DNA of 45,362 nucleotides from CAZDGV01 sp964505195. Lineage in GTDB: Bacteria; Bacteroidota; Bacteroidia; Chitinophagales; Chitinophagaceae. Below the pieces are notes generated by a model. The model was not told the DNA's origin, ran no database searches, and saw only the letters and a program-made list of their open reading frames with translations. Shown in pieces: positions 34,837 through 43,046 of the stretch (position 1 is the first letter of the stretch; each line of letters opens with the position of its first letter). Location of the stretch: the NCBI GenBank assembly GCA_964505195.1, contig CAZDGV010000011.1:1-45362 (forward strand). Direction: 5' to 3'. Position numbers and translations under genes: made by a program.

Positions 34837-35575
34837 GTTTATGACGAAACGTGCAATCATCATCGACGACGAAAGGCTGGCCAGAAATGAGCTCAAAAAA
34901 TTGCTTACCGATTTTCCTGAACTGGAAGTGATTGCTGAGGCCTCTAATGCTGCCGAAGGCATTGAAAAAATTGAAACACTTCAGCCTGATGTAATTTTTC
35001 TCGACATCCAGATGCCCGGAAAAACAGGCTTCGATATGCTTGCTGAACTCAATCATGTTCCTGATGTAATCTTTACAACTGCTTACGATGAGTTTGCACT
35101 CAAAGCATTTGAGGTAAATGCATTTGATTATCTTTTAAAGCCCATCGAACCAAAGCGCCTTTCAGAAACCATGCAAAAGTTATTGCATGCGCCGGATCCA
35201 CAATCTGCCAATGGTACAGACATCGTTCATCGCGGCATGCTGCGCGAACACGATCAGGTTTTTGTGAAAGATGGTGAGCGCTGCTGGTTTGTTAAGCTCA
35301 GCGAAATCAGGCTCTTCGAAAGTGTGGGCAACTATGCCAAAGTATTCTTTGGTAGCAACAAGCCACTGATCCTCAAATCACTCAATGCGCTGGAAGAAAG
35401 GCTGGACAATAAAGTGTTTTTCCGTGCCAACAGAAAACATATTGTAAACTTGCGGATGATAGAAAAAGTAGAGCCTTATTTCAATGGTGGGCTCCTACTT
35501 GAAATTCAGGGAGGTGAAAAAATTGAAGTCAGCCGTCGCCAGGCGGTGAAGTTTAAGGAAATGATGAGTCTTTAA
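34829..35575 (+). CDS. LytTR-family response regulator
   Basis: A 248-residue regulator. Receiver domain 1-125 with acidic pair DDE (13-15), phospho-acceptor Asp59 in VIFLDIQMPG, Thr in TTAYD and Lys in LLKPIEP. The C-terminal LytTR DNA-binding domain runs from ~145, with FFRANRKHIVNLRMI and EVSRRQAVKFKE. LytTR proteins bind direct repeats upstream of target genes; the targets are not seen here. Start at ATG 34829 inside the kinase 3' end (8-nt overlap) or ATG 34841; both work. It belongs to the kinase operon. A 12-bp palindrome, TCTTACGTAAGA, follows at 35596. Confidence 0.93.
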   Translation: MNEFMTKRAIIIDDERLARNELKKLLTDFPELEVIAEASNAAEGIEKIETLQPDVIFLDIQMPGKTGFDMLAELNHVPDVIFTTAYDEFALKAFEVNAFDYLLKPIEPKRLSETMQKLLHAPDPQSANGTDIVHRGMLREHDQVFVKDGERCWFVKLSEIRLFESVGNYAKVFFGSNKPLILKSLNALEERLDNKVFFRANRKHIVNLRMIEKVEPYFNGGLLLEIQGGEKIEVSRRQAVKFKEMMSL

Positions 35576-35618
35576 GGCGCCCTCTTTTTAGCAATTCTTA
35601 CGTAAGATCCAACTTGGT

Positions 35619-36377
35619 TCAATTAGCCCGACTAGGCACGCTGTGCACCGCGGCAGCCATTTCTTCTATGAGGGTGGGATCTTTTTCGATGGCGTTGCCG
35701 ATAACAATGATATCTGCTCCGGCCTTACAGTTCAGATATGCTTTTTCAGGATCGGTAATACCGCCGCCTACAATCAGCGGGATGGAAATTTGCGCCGCAA
35801 CGGCTACAATCATGCTTTCGCTGATTGCCTTTTTTGCACCGCTTCCTGCATCCATGTAAATCAGCTTCATGCCCAGCATTTCACCTGCGAGTGCAGTACA
35901 TAATGCTACATCGTTTTTATCGGCCGGCAGGGGCGTGGCATTGCTGATATAGGATACGGTAGTGGGCGCACCGCCATCCACCACCATATAACCGGTGGCC
36001 ATAATTTCAAGTCCGCTTTTCTTTACAAAAGGCGCAGAAATTACATGCTGACCAATGAGCAGTTCGGGATTGCGTCCGGATATCAGCGACAGATAAAGTA
36101 ATGCATCGGCAAGGGGGGTGAGTTGTGAAGGACTTCCCGGAAAAAGAATTACCGGAATAGAACAGCTTGATTTAATCTGCTGAACTACATCTTCCAGTCG
36201 ATCGGATATTACCAGACTACCTCCCACAAAAAAATAATCTACACCTGCCTTAACACTTCTTTCCACCAAATGTGTGATAGTAGCAGCATCTGCCTTATCG
36301 GGATCGATGAGTACAGCAAAAGATTTGATGCCTTGTTTTTTTCTGCGCAGTAGTTCTTGATAAATGTTTTTCTGCAT
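35619..36377 (-). CDS. Geranylgeranylglyceryl phosphate synthase-like protein (GGGPS/PcrB family)
   Basis: A 252-residue TIM-barrel prenyltransferase. Family features are FAVLIDPDKAD (about 20-30), DYFFVGGSLVI, the PVILFPGSPSQLTPLADALLYLSLISGRNPELLIG segment, YMDAGSGAKKAIS and VGGGITDPEKA with a C-terminal GADIIVIGNAIEKD. The family joins a polyprenyl diphosphate to sn-glycerol-1-phosphate; archaea use it for ether lipids, and Bacteroidota members of group II are known. Its product in bacteria of this group is not settled. ATG 36377 is preferred to 36401. It is convergent with the LytTR gene; no clear terminator lies between. Confidence 0.9.
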   Translation of the reverse strand: MQKNIYQELLRRKKQGIKSFAVLIDPDKADAATITHLVERSVKAGVDYFFVGGSLVISDRLEDVVQQIKSSCSIPVILFPGSPSQLTPLADALLYLSLISGRNPELLIGQHVISAPFVKKSGLEIMATGYMVVDGGAPTTVSYISNATPLPADKNDVALCTALAGEMLGMKLIYMDAGSGAKKAISESMIVAVAAQISIPLIVGGGITDPEKAYLNCKAGADIIVIGNAIEKDPTLIEEMAAAVHSVPSRAN

Positions 36378-36645
36378 GCACTCATTTTGAGTATAATGCA
36401 AAAATGCAAAAAAACTACCATCTAACCTATCGGCCTTTGTATTTCATTGCACGAAACGATTTCTTCACAGCTGTGCAACCATGTTAAAACTTGCTTTCAA
36501 AGCAAGGCAAAACGGCTACCCTCTCCTTTACAAATTTTTTCCGAAAATTGCCACGGGAGTTTGAAGTTTTTTTTTGTGCAAGGGGGCAATGCAAACCAGC
36601 ATTGCATTTCAGGTGCTTTTCCACAACCTGTTGATATTTCGCTCT

Positions 36646-36675
36646 TTGCCGATAGCTTGTAGGCAGATATTTTCG
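36646..36675 (+). promoter_or_regulatory. Possible nrdJ promoter (TTG-N19-TATTTTCG)
   Basis: TTG at 36646-36648 and TATTTTCG at 36668-36675, one mismatch from TAnnTTTG. Predicted transcription starts near 36682, about 80 nt ahead of the ATG and right at the tandem repeat. Confidence 0.4.
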
Positions 36676-36683
36676 TTGTCCAC

Positions 36684-36717
36684 CCGAAACCGGGAAAATG
36701 CCGAAATCGGGAAAAGG
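36684..36717 (+). repeat. Two 17-nt tandem repeats in the nrdJ leader
   Basis: CCGAAACCGGGAAAATG (36684-36700) and CCGAAATCGGGAAAAGG (36701-36717), 15 of 17 identical, directly adjacent. Each can form a small CCG/CGG stem around AAA followed by GAAAA. Confidence 0.85.
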
Positions 36718-36763
36718 GAAACAACCAAAACAAACGCACTAATACCAAAAAATTACAGACAAC

Positions 36764-39700
36764 ATGGCCGCAAAAAAGAAAAATGTTCAAGGGCTTCGTT
36801 TTAGCCGCCGCTTTACCCGCGAAGGAGTAGCGCCTTTCGATTTGTTTGAGTACGACTACCGTACATCTGTGATACGCAATCCTTCGGGAGAAGTCGTGTT
36901 TGAAATGAACAATGTAGAAGTGCCAAAACACTGGAGCCAAATTGCTACAGATATTCTTGCACAAAAATATTTCCGCAAAGCGGGTGTTCCGCAACCCGAT
37001 GGTACGCTGGGTCGTGAAACTTCCTCCAAGCAGGTTGCACACCGTATGGCAAACTGCTGGCGTGTGTGGGGTGAGCGTTATGGTTATTTCGCTTCTTCCG
37101 AAGACGCACAAATATTTTATGAAGAGCTCGTGTACAGCATCCTCAATCAAATGTGTGTGCCTAACTCACCGCAGTGGTTCAACACTGGTTTGTACGAAAG
37201 CTATGGCATTAAGGGCAAGCCTCAAGGGCACTACTATGTAGATCAGAACGACGGCCAGCTGAAAAAGTCTACTTCTGCCTATGAGCGCCCGCAACCCCAT
37301 GCCTGCTTTATTTTAAGCGTTGATGATGATCTGGTAAATGATGGCGGTATCATGGACCTGTGGGTACGTGAAGCACGCATCTTCAAATATGGTTCCGGCG
37401 TTGGTACCAACTTTTCCAATATTCGCGGCGAAGGCGAAAAGCTGAGCGGCGGTGGTTCGTCCAGCGGATTAATGAGCTTCTTGAAAATTGGTGACCGCGC
37501 TGCCGGTGCCATCAAAAGCGGAGGCACAACACGTCGTGCTGCCAAAATGGTTTGCCTTGATCTCGACCACCCCGAGGCATTGGACTTCATCAACTGGAAA
37601 GTAGAAGAAGAGAAAAAAGTAGGCGCCCTGATCGATGCCGGCTATGCATCTGACTACGAAGGAGAAGCATACCGCACGGTAAGCGGACAAAACTCAAATA
37701 ACTCCGTACGCATCCCTAACTCATTCTTTGAGCGTCTTGCCAACAATGAAGATTGGGAACTGAAAGCGCGTACCGATGGCAGAGTGATGAAGAAGATTCC
37801 TGCCCGTGAGGTGTGGAACCAAATTTCATATGCCGCATGGCGCTGCGCTGATCCCGGCACACAGTACGATACTACTATCAACGAGTGGCATACCTGTCCG
37901 CAGGGCGGTCCCATCCGGGCTTCCAACCCTTGCTCTGAATACATGTTCCTCGATAATACCGCTTGTAACCTTGCTTCCATCAACCTGCGTCGCCTTTACG
38001 ACGAAGCATCAGGTGTTTTTGATGCAGAAGGATATGAGTACCTGATTCGTTTGTGGACCGTAGTGCTCGAGGTTTCCGTACTGATGGCGCAGTTCCCTTC
38101 CAAAGAAGTGGCGCAGCTTTCATACGACTACCGCACACTGGGATTGGGCTATGCCAACCTTGGTTCAATGCTTATGGTAATGGGTATTCCCTACGACAGC
38201 GAAGAAGCACGCGGACTGGCAGGATCGCTCACAGCCATCATGACCGGTATTTCCTATAAAACTTCAGCTGAGCTGGCTTCTATTCTCGGCCCCTTCCCCC
38301 GCTATGCTGAAAACGCTACGGATATGCTGCGTGTAATGCGCAACCACCGTGCTGCAGCATACGATGCAGAAGATGCTTATGTTGGTCTTAGCATTAAACC
38401 CCAGGGTATCAAAGCACAGTACAGCCCCGACTATTTGTTGAAGTCGGCCTGCAAAGCATGGGATGATGCTGTTGAGCTTGGAGAAAAATACGGTTACCGC
38501 AATGCGCAGTCAACCGTAATTGCTCCCACCGGCACCATCGGACTGGTAATGGATTGCGATACTACCGGCGTTGAGCCCGATTTCGCACTCGTGAAGTTTA
38601 AGAAACTCAGCGGAGGTGGTTATTTCAAAATTATCAACCTCTCTGTACCCACTGCTTTGGCAAAACTGGGCTATAGTGAAAAAGAAATCGATGCTATTGT
38701 AAAATATGCGGTTGGTGCTGCTTCATTGAACGGAGCACCTCATATTAATCCCAACACACTTAGTGAGAAAGGATTTATTGCAGAAGAAATTAAAAAGCTT
38801 GATGCCGCCATGGCTTCTGCTTTTGAAATCGGCTTTGCGTTTAATGCTTATACGCTGGGTGAAGAATGCATGCAGCGCCTCGGCTTTACTCCTGAGCAAT
38901 ATTTCAGTGCCGATTTCAGCTTGCTAGATGAACTCGGTTTCACCGATGAGCAAATTGAAGAGGCCAACGATTATGTATGTGGCACCATGACCATTGAAGG
39001 TGCGCCCTTCCTCAAGGAAGAGCACTATCCGATATTCGACTGTGCCAACAAGTGCGGTAAAAAAGGAGAGCGCTATATTCACCACAGCGGACATATCCGC
39101 ATGATGGGTGCAGTACAGCCATTTATCAGTGGTGCGATTTCTAAAACCATCAACCTGCCTCATGAGGCAACCATTGATGAAATTTCAGAAGCATATATGC
39201 TTAGCTGGGAGCTTGGCTTAAAGGCCTGTGCGTTGTACCGCGATGGCTCTAAGCTCAGTCAGCCCCTTAGCAACAAGAGCGATAAGAAGAAGAAGGCAAC
39301 TACTGCCGCTGTTGAAACCGCTGAAGCTGCTCAGGAAGAAGCACCTGTTAGCAACATGATCAATATGGCCAACCTTACATTGGAAGAGTTGCTGGAGGAG
39401 TTGCAGAAGCGCGTACAGGCAGCACCCGATACCAAACTGAAGCGTCAGCTGGCTCGCATTGTTGAGCGTCGCTCACTGCCCACAAAGCGCCGCGGATTTA
39501 CGCAGAAAGCGAAGATCAACGGGCAGGCGCTGTTTTTGCGCACCGGTGAGTACGGCGACGGAACCCTGGGTGAAATCTTCATCGATTTGGCTAAGGAAGG
39601 AAGTACGCTGCGCAGCTTGATGAACTGTTTCGCCATTTCCGTTTCCATCGGTTTGCAGTATGGTGTACCGCTGGAAGAGTTTGTAGATAAGTTTGCATTC

Positions 39701-40129
39701 ACCAAGTTCGAACCAAGTGGTATGGTAGATCACCCCAACGTGCGTTCTACTACATCTATTGTCGATTTCATTTTCCGCGTGCTTGCTTACGAGTACCTCG
39801 GTCGCACCGACCTCGTACACATGCTCGATAAAAACGAGACCACACAGCTTGGCGATGACTGGGATGATGTGCCTACGGGATTAGAGTACGACAAAAAAGC
39901 GCCCGAACTCAGTGATGTGCGTGTAGTAGGTGTTGCATCTACCAAAAATGTAAAATCAACTGCACCGCAAGCTGTGAAAGCAGAAGCGAATAGTCTGGAT
40001 CAGATGAATGCGTACAATAAAGGCATGCAAAGCGATGCGCCTGCTTGTAATGTATGCGGACATATTACCATTCGCAGCGGCACTTGCTACAAGTGTCTCA
40101 ACTGTGGTAACAGCATGGGTTGCAGCTAA
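36764..40129 (+). CDS. nrdJ: Adenosylcobalamin-dependent (class II) ribonucleotide reductase
   Basis: A 1121-residue enzyme reducing ribonucleotides to deoxyribonucleotides with a B12-derived thiyl radical, oxygen-independent. The active site is visible: NPCSE (388-392) with the catalytic Cys390 and Glu392, and the substrate-binding APTGTIG (587-593). Redox cysteines lie in the N-terminal PHACFILSVDDD region. After a Lys/Ala-rich linker near residue 840-865 there is an extra domain with the KRRGFTQKAKI start, then a C-terminal Cys cluster (C1095, C1098, C1108, C1111, C1114, C1120) of zinc-finger look, typical of the long NrdJ type. No intein is seen. The gene has a long leader and a strong terminator, so it is monocistronic. 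Confidence 0.96.
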   Translation: MAAKKKNVQGLRFSRRFTREGVAPFDLFEYDYRTSVIRNPSGEVVFEMNNVEVPKHWSQIATDILAQKYFRKAGVPQPDGTLGRETSSKQVAHRMANCWRVWGERYGYFASSEDAQIFYEELVYSILNQMCVPNSPQWFNTGLYESYGIKGKPQGHYYVDQNDGQLKKSTSAYERPQPHACFILSVDDDLVNDGGIMDLWVREARIFKYGSGVGTNFSNIRGEGEKLSGGGSSSGLMSFLKIGDRAAGAIKSGGTTRRAAKMVCLDLDHPEALDFINWKVEEEKKVGALIDAGYASDYEGEAYRTVSGQNSNNSVRIPNSFFERLANNEDWELKARTDGRVMKKIPAREVWNQISYAAWRCADPGTQYDTTINEWHTCPQGGPIRASNPCSEYMFLDNTACNLASINLRRLYDEASGVFDAEGYEYLIRLWTVVLEVSVLMAQFPSKEVAQLSYDYRTLGLGYANLGSMLMVMGIPYDSEEARGLAGSLTAIMTGISYKTSAELASILGPFPRYAENATDMLRVMRNHRAAAYDAEDAYVGLSIKPQGIKAQYSPDYLLKSACKAWDDAVELGEKYGYRNAQSTVIAPTGTIGLVMDCDTTGVEPDFALVKFKKLSGGGYFKIINLSVPTALAKLGYSEKEIDAIVKYAVGAASLNGAPHINPNTLSEKGFIAEEIKKLDAAMASAFEIGFAFNAYTLGEECMQRLGFTPEQYFSADFSLLDELGFTDEQIEEANDYVCGTMTIEGAPFLKEEHYPIFDCANKCGKKGERYIHHSGHIRMMGAVQPFISGAISKTINLPHEATIDEISEAYMLSWELGLKACALYRDGSKLSQPLSNKSDKKKKATTAAVETAEAAQEEAPVSNMINMANLTLEELLEELQKRVQAAPDTKLKRQLARIVERRSLPTKRRGFTQKAKINGQALFLRTGEYGDGTLGEIFIDLAKEGSTLRSLMNCFAISVSIGLQYGVPLEEFVDKFAFTKFEPSGMVDHPNVRSTTSIVDFIFRVLAYEYLGRTDLVHMLDKNETTQLGDDWDDVPTGLEYDKKAPELSDVRVVGVASTKNVKSTAPQAVKAEANSLDQMNAYNKGMQSDAPACNVCGHITIRSGTCYKCLNCGNSMGCS

Positions 40130-40149
40130 GAAAAGCACAAAACATATCC

Positions 40150-40177
40150 GCCCCGATCTTTGATCGGGGCTTTTTTT
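40150..40177 (+). terminator. nrdJ terminator
   Basis: GCCCCGATC (40150-40158), loop TTT, GATCGGGGC (40162-40170) and seven T. A textbook intrinsic terminator 20 nt after the stop codon. Confidence 0.95.
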
Positions 40178-40284
40178 ATTTTATGCATCTCCAACATGCA
40201 AAAGCGAGACGCTTGCGGCAGTGCGTACCACTTAACAATTTTGTAATGAACTTTAACTACTTTGCGAATCCTAAAAATCATGAT

Positions 40285-41655
40285 ATGAACTTTGCACGGG
40301 GAATACTTTTCTGTTTTGTAATTCAGATAGCTGCACTGGTAAGCATTGCACAATCTGGGCTCGTTTCTGGGCCTATGCTTGGCCAGATTGAACTGCGCAG
40401 TGCCAAAATATGGGTGGAGGTAAAGCCAGGAAGCACTGCGGATCTTTGGTACTGGAAACAGGGCCGCATGCAGGAAGCGCAGCGCATTCGCCAAACCACC
40501 GATGCAGCGCAGTGGTTTGCTCCTCTTACATTTACCATTGGTGGACTGGATGTAAATACCACCTACGAGTATCAGATAATTGCGGAGCCCCAGGCAACCC
40601 AGCGTAAGCCCACTCGTGCAGATGGTATATTTACCACCAAAGATTTGTGGCAGTGGCGCAAACCCGTACCTGATTTTTCCTTTCTCGCAGGGTCATGTGC
40701 TTATTTCAATGAGCCACCCTACGACCGACCCGGCAGACCCTATGGAGGCGACTCGTCTATTTTTGAAACCATGGCAAAAGAAAATGCAGCATTCATGCTT
40801 TGGCTGGGCGATAACTGGTACACCCGCGAAGTAGATTATTTTGATGCATGGGGAATGTGGTACCGTGCCAGTCGCGACCGCAGCAGTCCCGTACTGCGCA
40901 ATTTTTTGAAAGCCATGCCGCATTACGCTATGTGGGACGATCATGATTATGGTCCCAACGATATTGGCAAGCATTTTATACTGAAAGAAACGGCAAGAGA
41001 GGTGTTTAGTAAGTATTGGGCCAACCCCAGCTACGGCATGCAGGGGCAGGGTGTGTACAGCATTGTTTCATATGGCGATGTGGACATCTTCATGATGGAC
41101 GACCGCTGGTGGCGCAGTGCGGATAATATGCCTGATTCCATCAACGGACAACCCAATCCCAACAAGCAAATGTGGGGTAAGGAACAAATGGAATGGTTGA
41201 AAAATGCATTGTTATACAGTCGTGCACCTTTCAAAATCATCGCGAACGGCAGTCAGATTCTCAATCCGGTATCACCCTTCGATAAACTAGCGAATTGTCC
41301 GGCCGAATACCAGGAGCTCATGTCGTTTTTAGAAGCAAACCGCATCAATGGGGTGTTGTTTATGAGTGGCGACCGGCATCATAGTGAAGTGATTAAAGTA
41401 GATCGTCCCAGTCAATACCCTTTGTATGATATTACCGTTTCCCCGCTAACCTCCGGCACACATCGATTTGGCGGACCCGAAAAAGATAATCCTTACCGGG
41501 TGTATGGGTTGGATGAAAAGCAGAATTATGGCAAGATCAGCGTTACCGGAGAACGGAATAAACGAAAGCTGACCGTTGCATTCTTCGGCGTAAAGGGCGA
41601 AGCGTTGGGAGAGTGGACTGTATCTGAAAACGATCTAAAAGTGCCCCGCAATTGA
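40285..41655 (+). CDS. PhoD-like alkaline phosphatase/phosphodiesterase
   Basis: A 456-residue exported metallophosphatase. The signal peptide ends near SIAQ (residue 23). A short N-terminal fibronectin-like PhoD_N region (SGPMLGQIELRSAKIWVEV to TYEYQIIAE) precedes the catalytic domain: SCAYFNEP, MLWLGDNWYTREVDYF, YAMWDDHDYGPND and the C-terminal MSGDRHHSEV. The metal-binding Asp, Asn and His of PhoD enzymes are therefore present. It would release phosphate from diesters or monoesters in the periplasm or at the surface. The start at ATG 40285 is the only one giving a good signal peptide; longer frames go back to 40120. Its TGA overlaps the TTG start of the next gene. Confidence 0.9.
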   Translation: MNFARGILFCFVIQIAALVSIAQSGLVSGPMLGQIELRSAKIWVEVKPGSTADLWYWKQGRMQEAQRIRQTTDAAQWFAPLTFTIGGLDVNTTYEYQIIAEPQATQRKPTRADGIFTTKDLWQWRKPVPDFSFLAGSCAYFNEPPYDRPGRPYGGDSSIFETMAKENAAFMLWLGDNWYTREVDYFDAWGMWYRASRDRSSPVLRNFLKAMPHYAMWDDHDYGPNDIGKHFILKETAREVFSKYWANPSYGMQGQGVYSIVSYGDVDIFMMDDRWWRSADNMPDSINGQPNPNKQMWGKEQMEWLKNALLYSRAPFKIIANGSQILNPVSPFDKLANCPAEYQELMSFLEANRINGVLFMSGDRHHSEVIKVDRPSQYPLYDITVSPLTSGTHRFGGPEKDNPYRVYGLDEKQNYGKISVTGERNKRKLTVAFFGVKGEALGEWTVSENDLKVPRN

Positions 41656-42137
41656 GTATTCAAATCAGCTTTTCCTATCAGCGGAAGCAGGTAATTCAGG
41701 CGTTGCGCTATCATTTTATTGCACGCAGCGAAATTAAAATCCTCATGATTTTGGTGAATGTATTTGCATTGTTTGCAGCAACCATGTTCTTCCTGAAAAA
41801 AGTATCGCCCATCGCCTTTTTGCTCAGTTCATTGCTTTGGTTTACCCTGATGGTGTCGTTCTGGTTCATTTTGCCTTTCACCATTTATAGTCGAACCCGC
41901 ACCTTTAAAGATCATTTCGATTTGCATTTTGAAGACGGCGGTATGATGCTGCAGCATGAGAAGGGTAAGAAATGGTGGGCATACGATCAGTTCAGCTATG
42001 TAGTAGAAACACCCGAGTTTTTTCATTTGTACATCGATCCGCGTTCTTTCTTTCTCATTCCCAAAGATGCTTTTGCCGATTCCGACCAAACACATGAAGT
42101 TCGGCTGTTGTTAAGGGAAAAGATTGGACAGCGTTAG
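41652..42137 (+). CDS. YcxB-like membrane protein of unknown function
   Basis: A 161-residue protein with two adjacent transmembrane helices (about 31-48 and 52-76) followed by a cytoplasmic-type domain with the pattern FEDGGMMLQHEKGKKWWAYDQF and FFLIPKDAF, matching YcxB-like proteins (W-x-x-F/Y-x-x-F, IPK-x-x-F). The role is unknown. The start is TTG at 41652, whose last two bases and the following A form the TGA stop of the phosphatase gene, so translation is probably coupled. It is convergent with the acetyltransferase gene, 11 nt apart. Confidence 0.8.
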   Translation: MSIQISFSYQRKQVIQALRYHFIARSEIKILMILVNVFALFAATMFFLKKVSPIAFLLSSLLWFTLMVSFWFILPFTIYSRTRTFKDHFDLHFEDGGMMLQHEKGKKWWAYDQFSYVVETPEFFHLYIDPRSFFLIPKDAFADSDQTHEVRLLLREKIGQR

Positions 42138-42148
42138 TGGATCTTGAC

Positions 42149-42580
42149 TCAGCGCAGGATTTTTTCCATCACGTAGTGAGGAATGGTGACTTCCAGAAAT
42201 TCATCCCCTTTGGTTTGATAGCCCTGTTTTTCGTAAAAACCGATGGCTGTTTTGCGGGCATGCATGATCAGACTGCGAAAACCCCGGTCGCGGGCCAAAT
42301 TCTCAGCAAACCGCATCAAGCTGGCGCCGATACCCTTGCCTTGGAGCTTTTGATGAACCGCCATCTGGCGCAGGCGAACAGTATCCTCGCTAACCCTTGT
42401 AAGCATACAACAGCCTAGCAGCTCCTCTTCTTCATAGGCGCCGATAAGGATATCGTCCTTTTCTTTATCCAGTTCATCGGGGGCAAAATTCAGCCCCAAT
42501 GGTTTGCGCAGCATTTCATACCGCAGCAGTACCATTTGCTGGTATTCTTCCGACCCGTGATCTATCTGTTTCAATGCCAT
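42149..42580 (-). CDS. GNAT-family N-acetyltransferase
   Basis: A 143-residue acetyltransferase. The acetyl-CoA binding motif A is VRLRQMAVHQKLQGKGIGASLMRFAENLARDRG, with the Q-x-x-G-x-G signature, followed by IMHARKTAIGFYEKQGYQTKGDEF typical of the C-terminal half (shown by A-x-x-F-Y-x-x-x-G-Y). The substrate cannot be inferred; PF13673-like proteins acetylate small amines. ATG 42580 is preferred; the longer frame starts with TTG at 42613. A minus-strand TATCTTTC (42607-42600) is a possible -7 element with one mismatch. Confidence 0.88.
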   Translation of the reverse strand: MALKQIDHGSEEYQQMVLLRYEMLRKPLGLNFAPDELDKEKDDILIGAYEEEELLGCCMLTRVSEDTVRLRQMAVHQKLQGKGIGASLMRFAENLARDRGFRSLIMHARKTAIGFYEKQGYQTKGDEFLEVTIPHYVMEKILR

Positions 42581-42705
42581 AAGCGGTAGCGGTAATGTTG
42601 AAAGATAATACAATTTAAATGAACAAAAAAACCCAAGAAATGCACCCCCTATTCCATTGATTTTCAGAAAATAGCGGAAAATCTCAGGGAATTTTGATTA
42701 TAAGG

Positions 42706-42734
42706 TTGTGAATGAATCAAAAACTATATTTTTG
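42706..42734 (+). promoter_or_regulatory. acpP promoter (TTG-N18-TATTTTTG)
   Basis: TTG at 42706-42708 and TATTTTTG at 42727-42734, 24 nt before the ATG at 42759. It overlaps the ATG at 42708 of the longer frame, which cannot then be used as a start. Confidence 0.85.
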
Positions 42735-42758
42735 CAACCTGAACCAAACTTAAAGACA

Positions 42759-42995
42759 ATGTCAGACATCGCAGCAAGAGTAAAAAAAATCATCGTTGAC
42801 AAGCTCGGGGTGGAAGAATCTGAAGTGAACCCAGAGGCGTCATTCACCAATGATTTGGGTGCCGATTCACTCGACACCGTTGAGCTGATCATGGAATTTG
42901 AAAAAGAATTTAACATTTCTATTCCAGATGAGCAGGCTGAAACCATTACTACTGTTGGTCAGGCCATCACTTATTTAGAAGAACACGCGAAGTAA
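42759..42995 (+). CDS. acpP: Acyl carrier protein
   Basis: A 78-residue acidic helical protein that carries fatty-acyl chains on a phosphopantetheine arm. The attachment serine is Ser37 in GADSLDTVELIMEFE. Length and the SDIAARVKKIIVDKLG start match the family. The start at ATG 42759 is set by homology and by the promoter upstream. It is followed after 51 nt by fabF, its functional partner in fatty acid elongation, and then rnc, a gene order widespread in Bacteroidota. Confidence 0.97.
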   Translation: MSDIAARVKKIIVDKLGVEESEVNPEASFTNDLGADSLDTVELIMEFEKEFNISIPDEQAETITTVGQAITYLEEHAK

Positions 42996-43046
42996 GGCTG
43001 ATATCGCTGCTGATAACAGCTTCATCAAAAAATTCAGCTACAAAGC

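Larger units (their letters stand above)
36378..36763. other. 386-nt intergenic leader upstream of nrdJ
   Basis: No gene is seen. It contains a CACAGCTGTG palindrome (36466-36475), hairpins CTTGCTT/AAGCAAG (36490-36506) and GCAATGC/GCATTGC (36586-36605), a possible promoter (36646-36675) and a tandem repeat (36684-36717). I found no cobalamin-riboswitch core and no NrdR-type box by eye. Confidence 0.6.

Noticed and set aside
35596..35607. 12-bp palindrome TCTTACGTAAGA as a terminator between convergent genes
   Set aside because: It has no loop and no T-tract; a protein site or chance is more likely.
36615..36640. DnaA-box cluster or replication origin
   Set aside because: Only one sequence, TTTTCCACA, comes near TTATCCACA; no second box, no AT-rich unwinding element and no dnaA or dnaN gene nearby.
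36378..36763. Cobalamin riboswitch upstream of the B12-dependent nrdJ
   Set aside because: The segment GCCACGGGAG near 36550 looks suggestive, but the B12-box consensus and the surrounding conserved core are absent.
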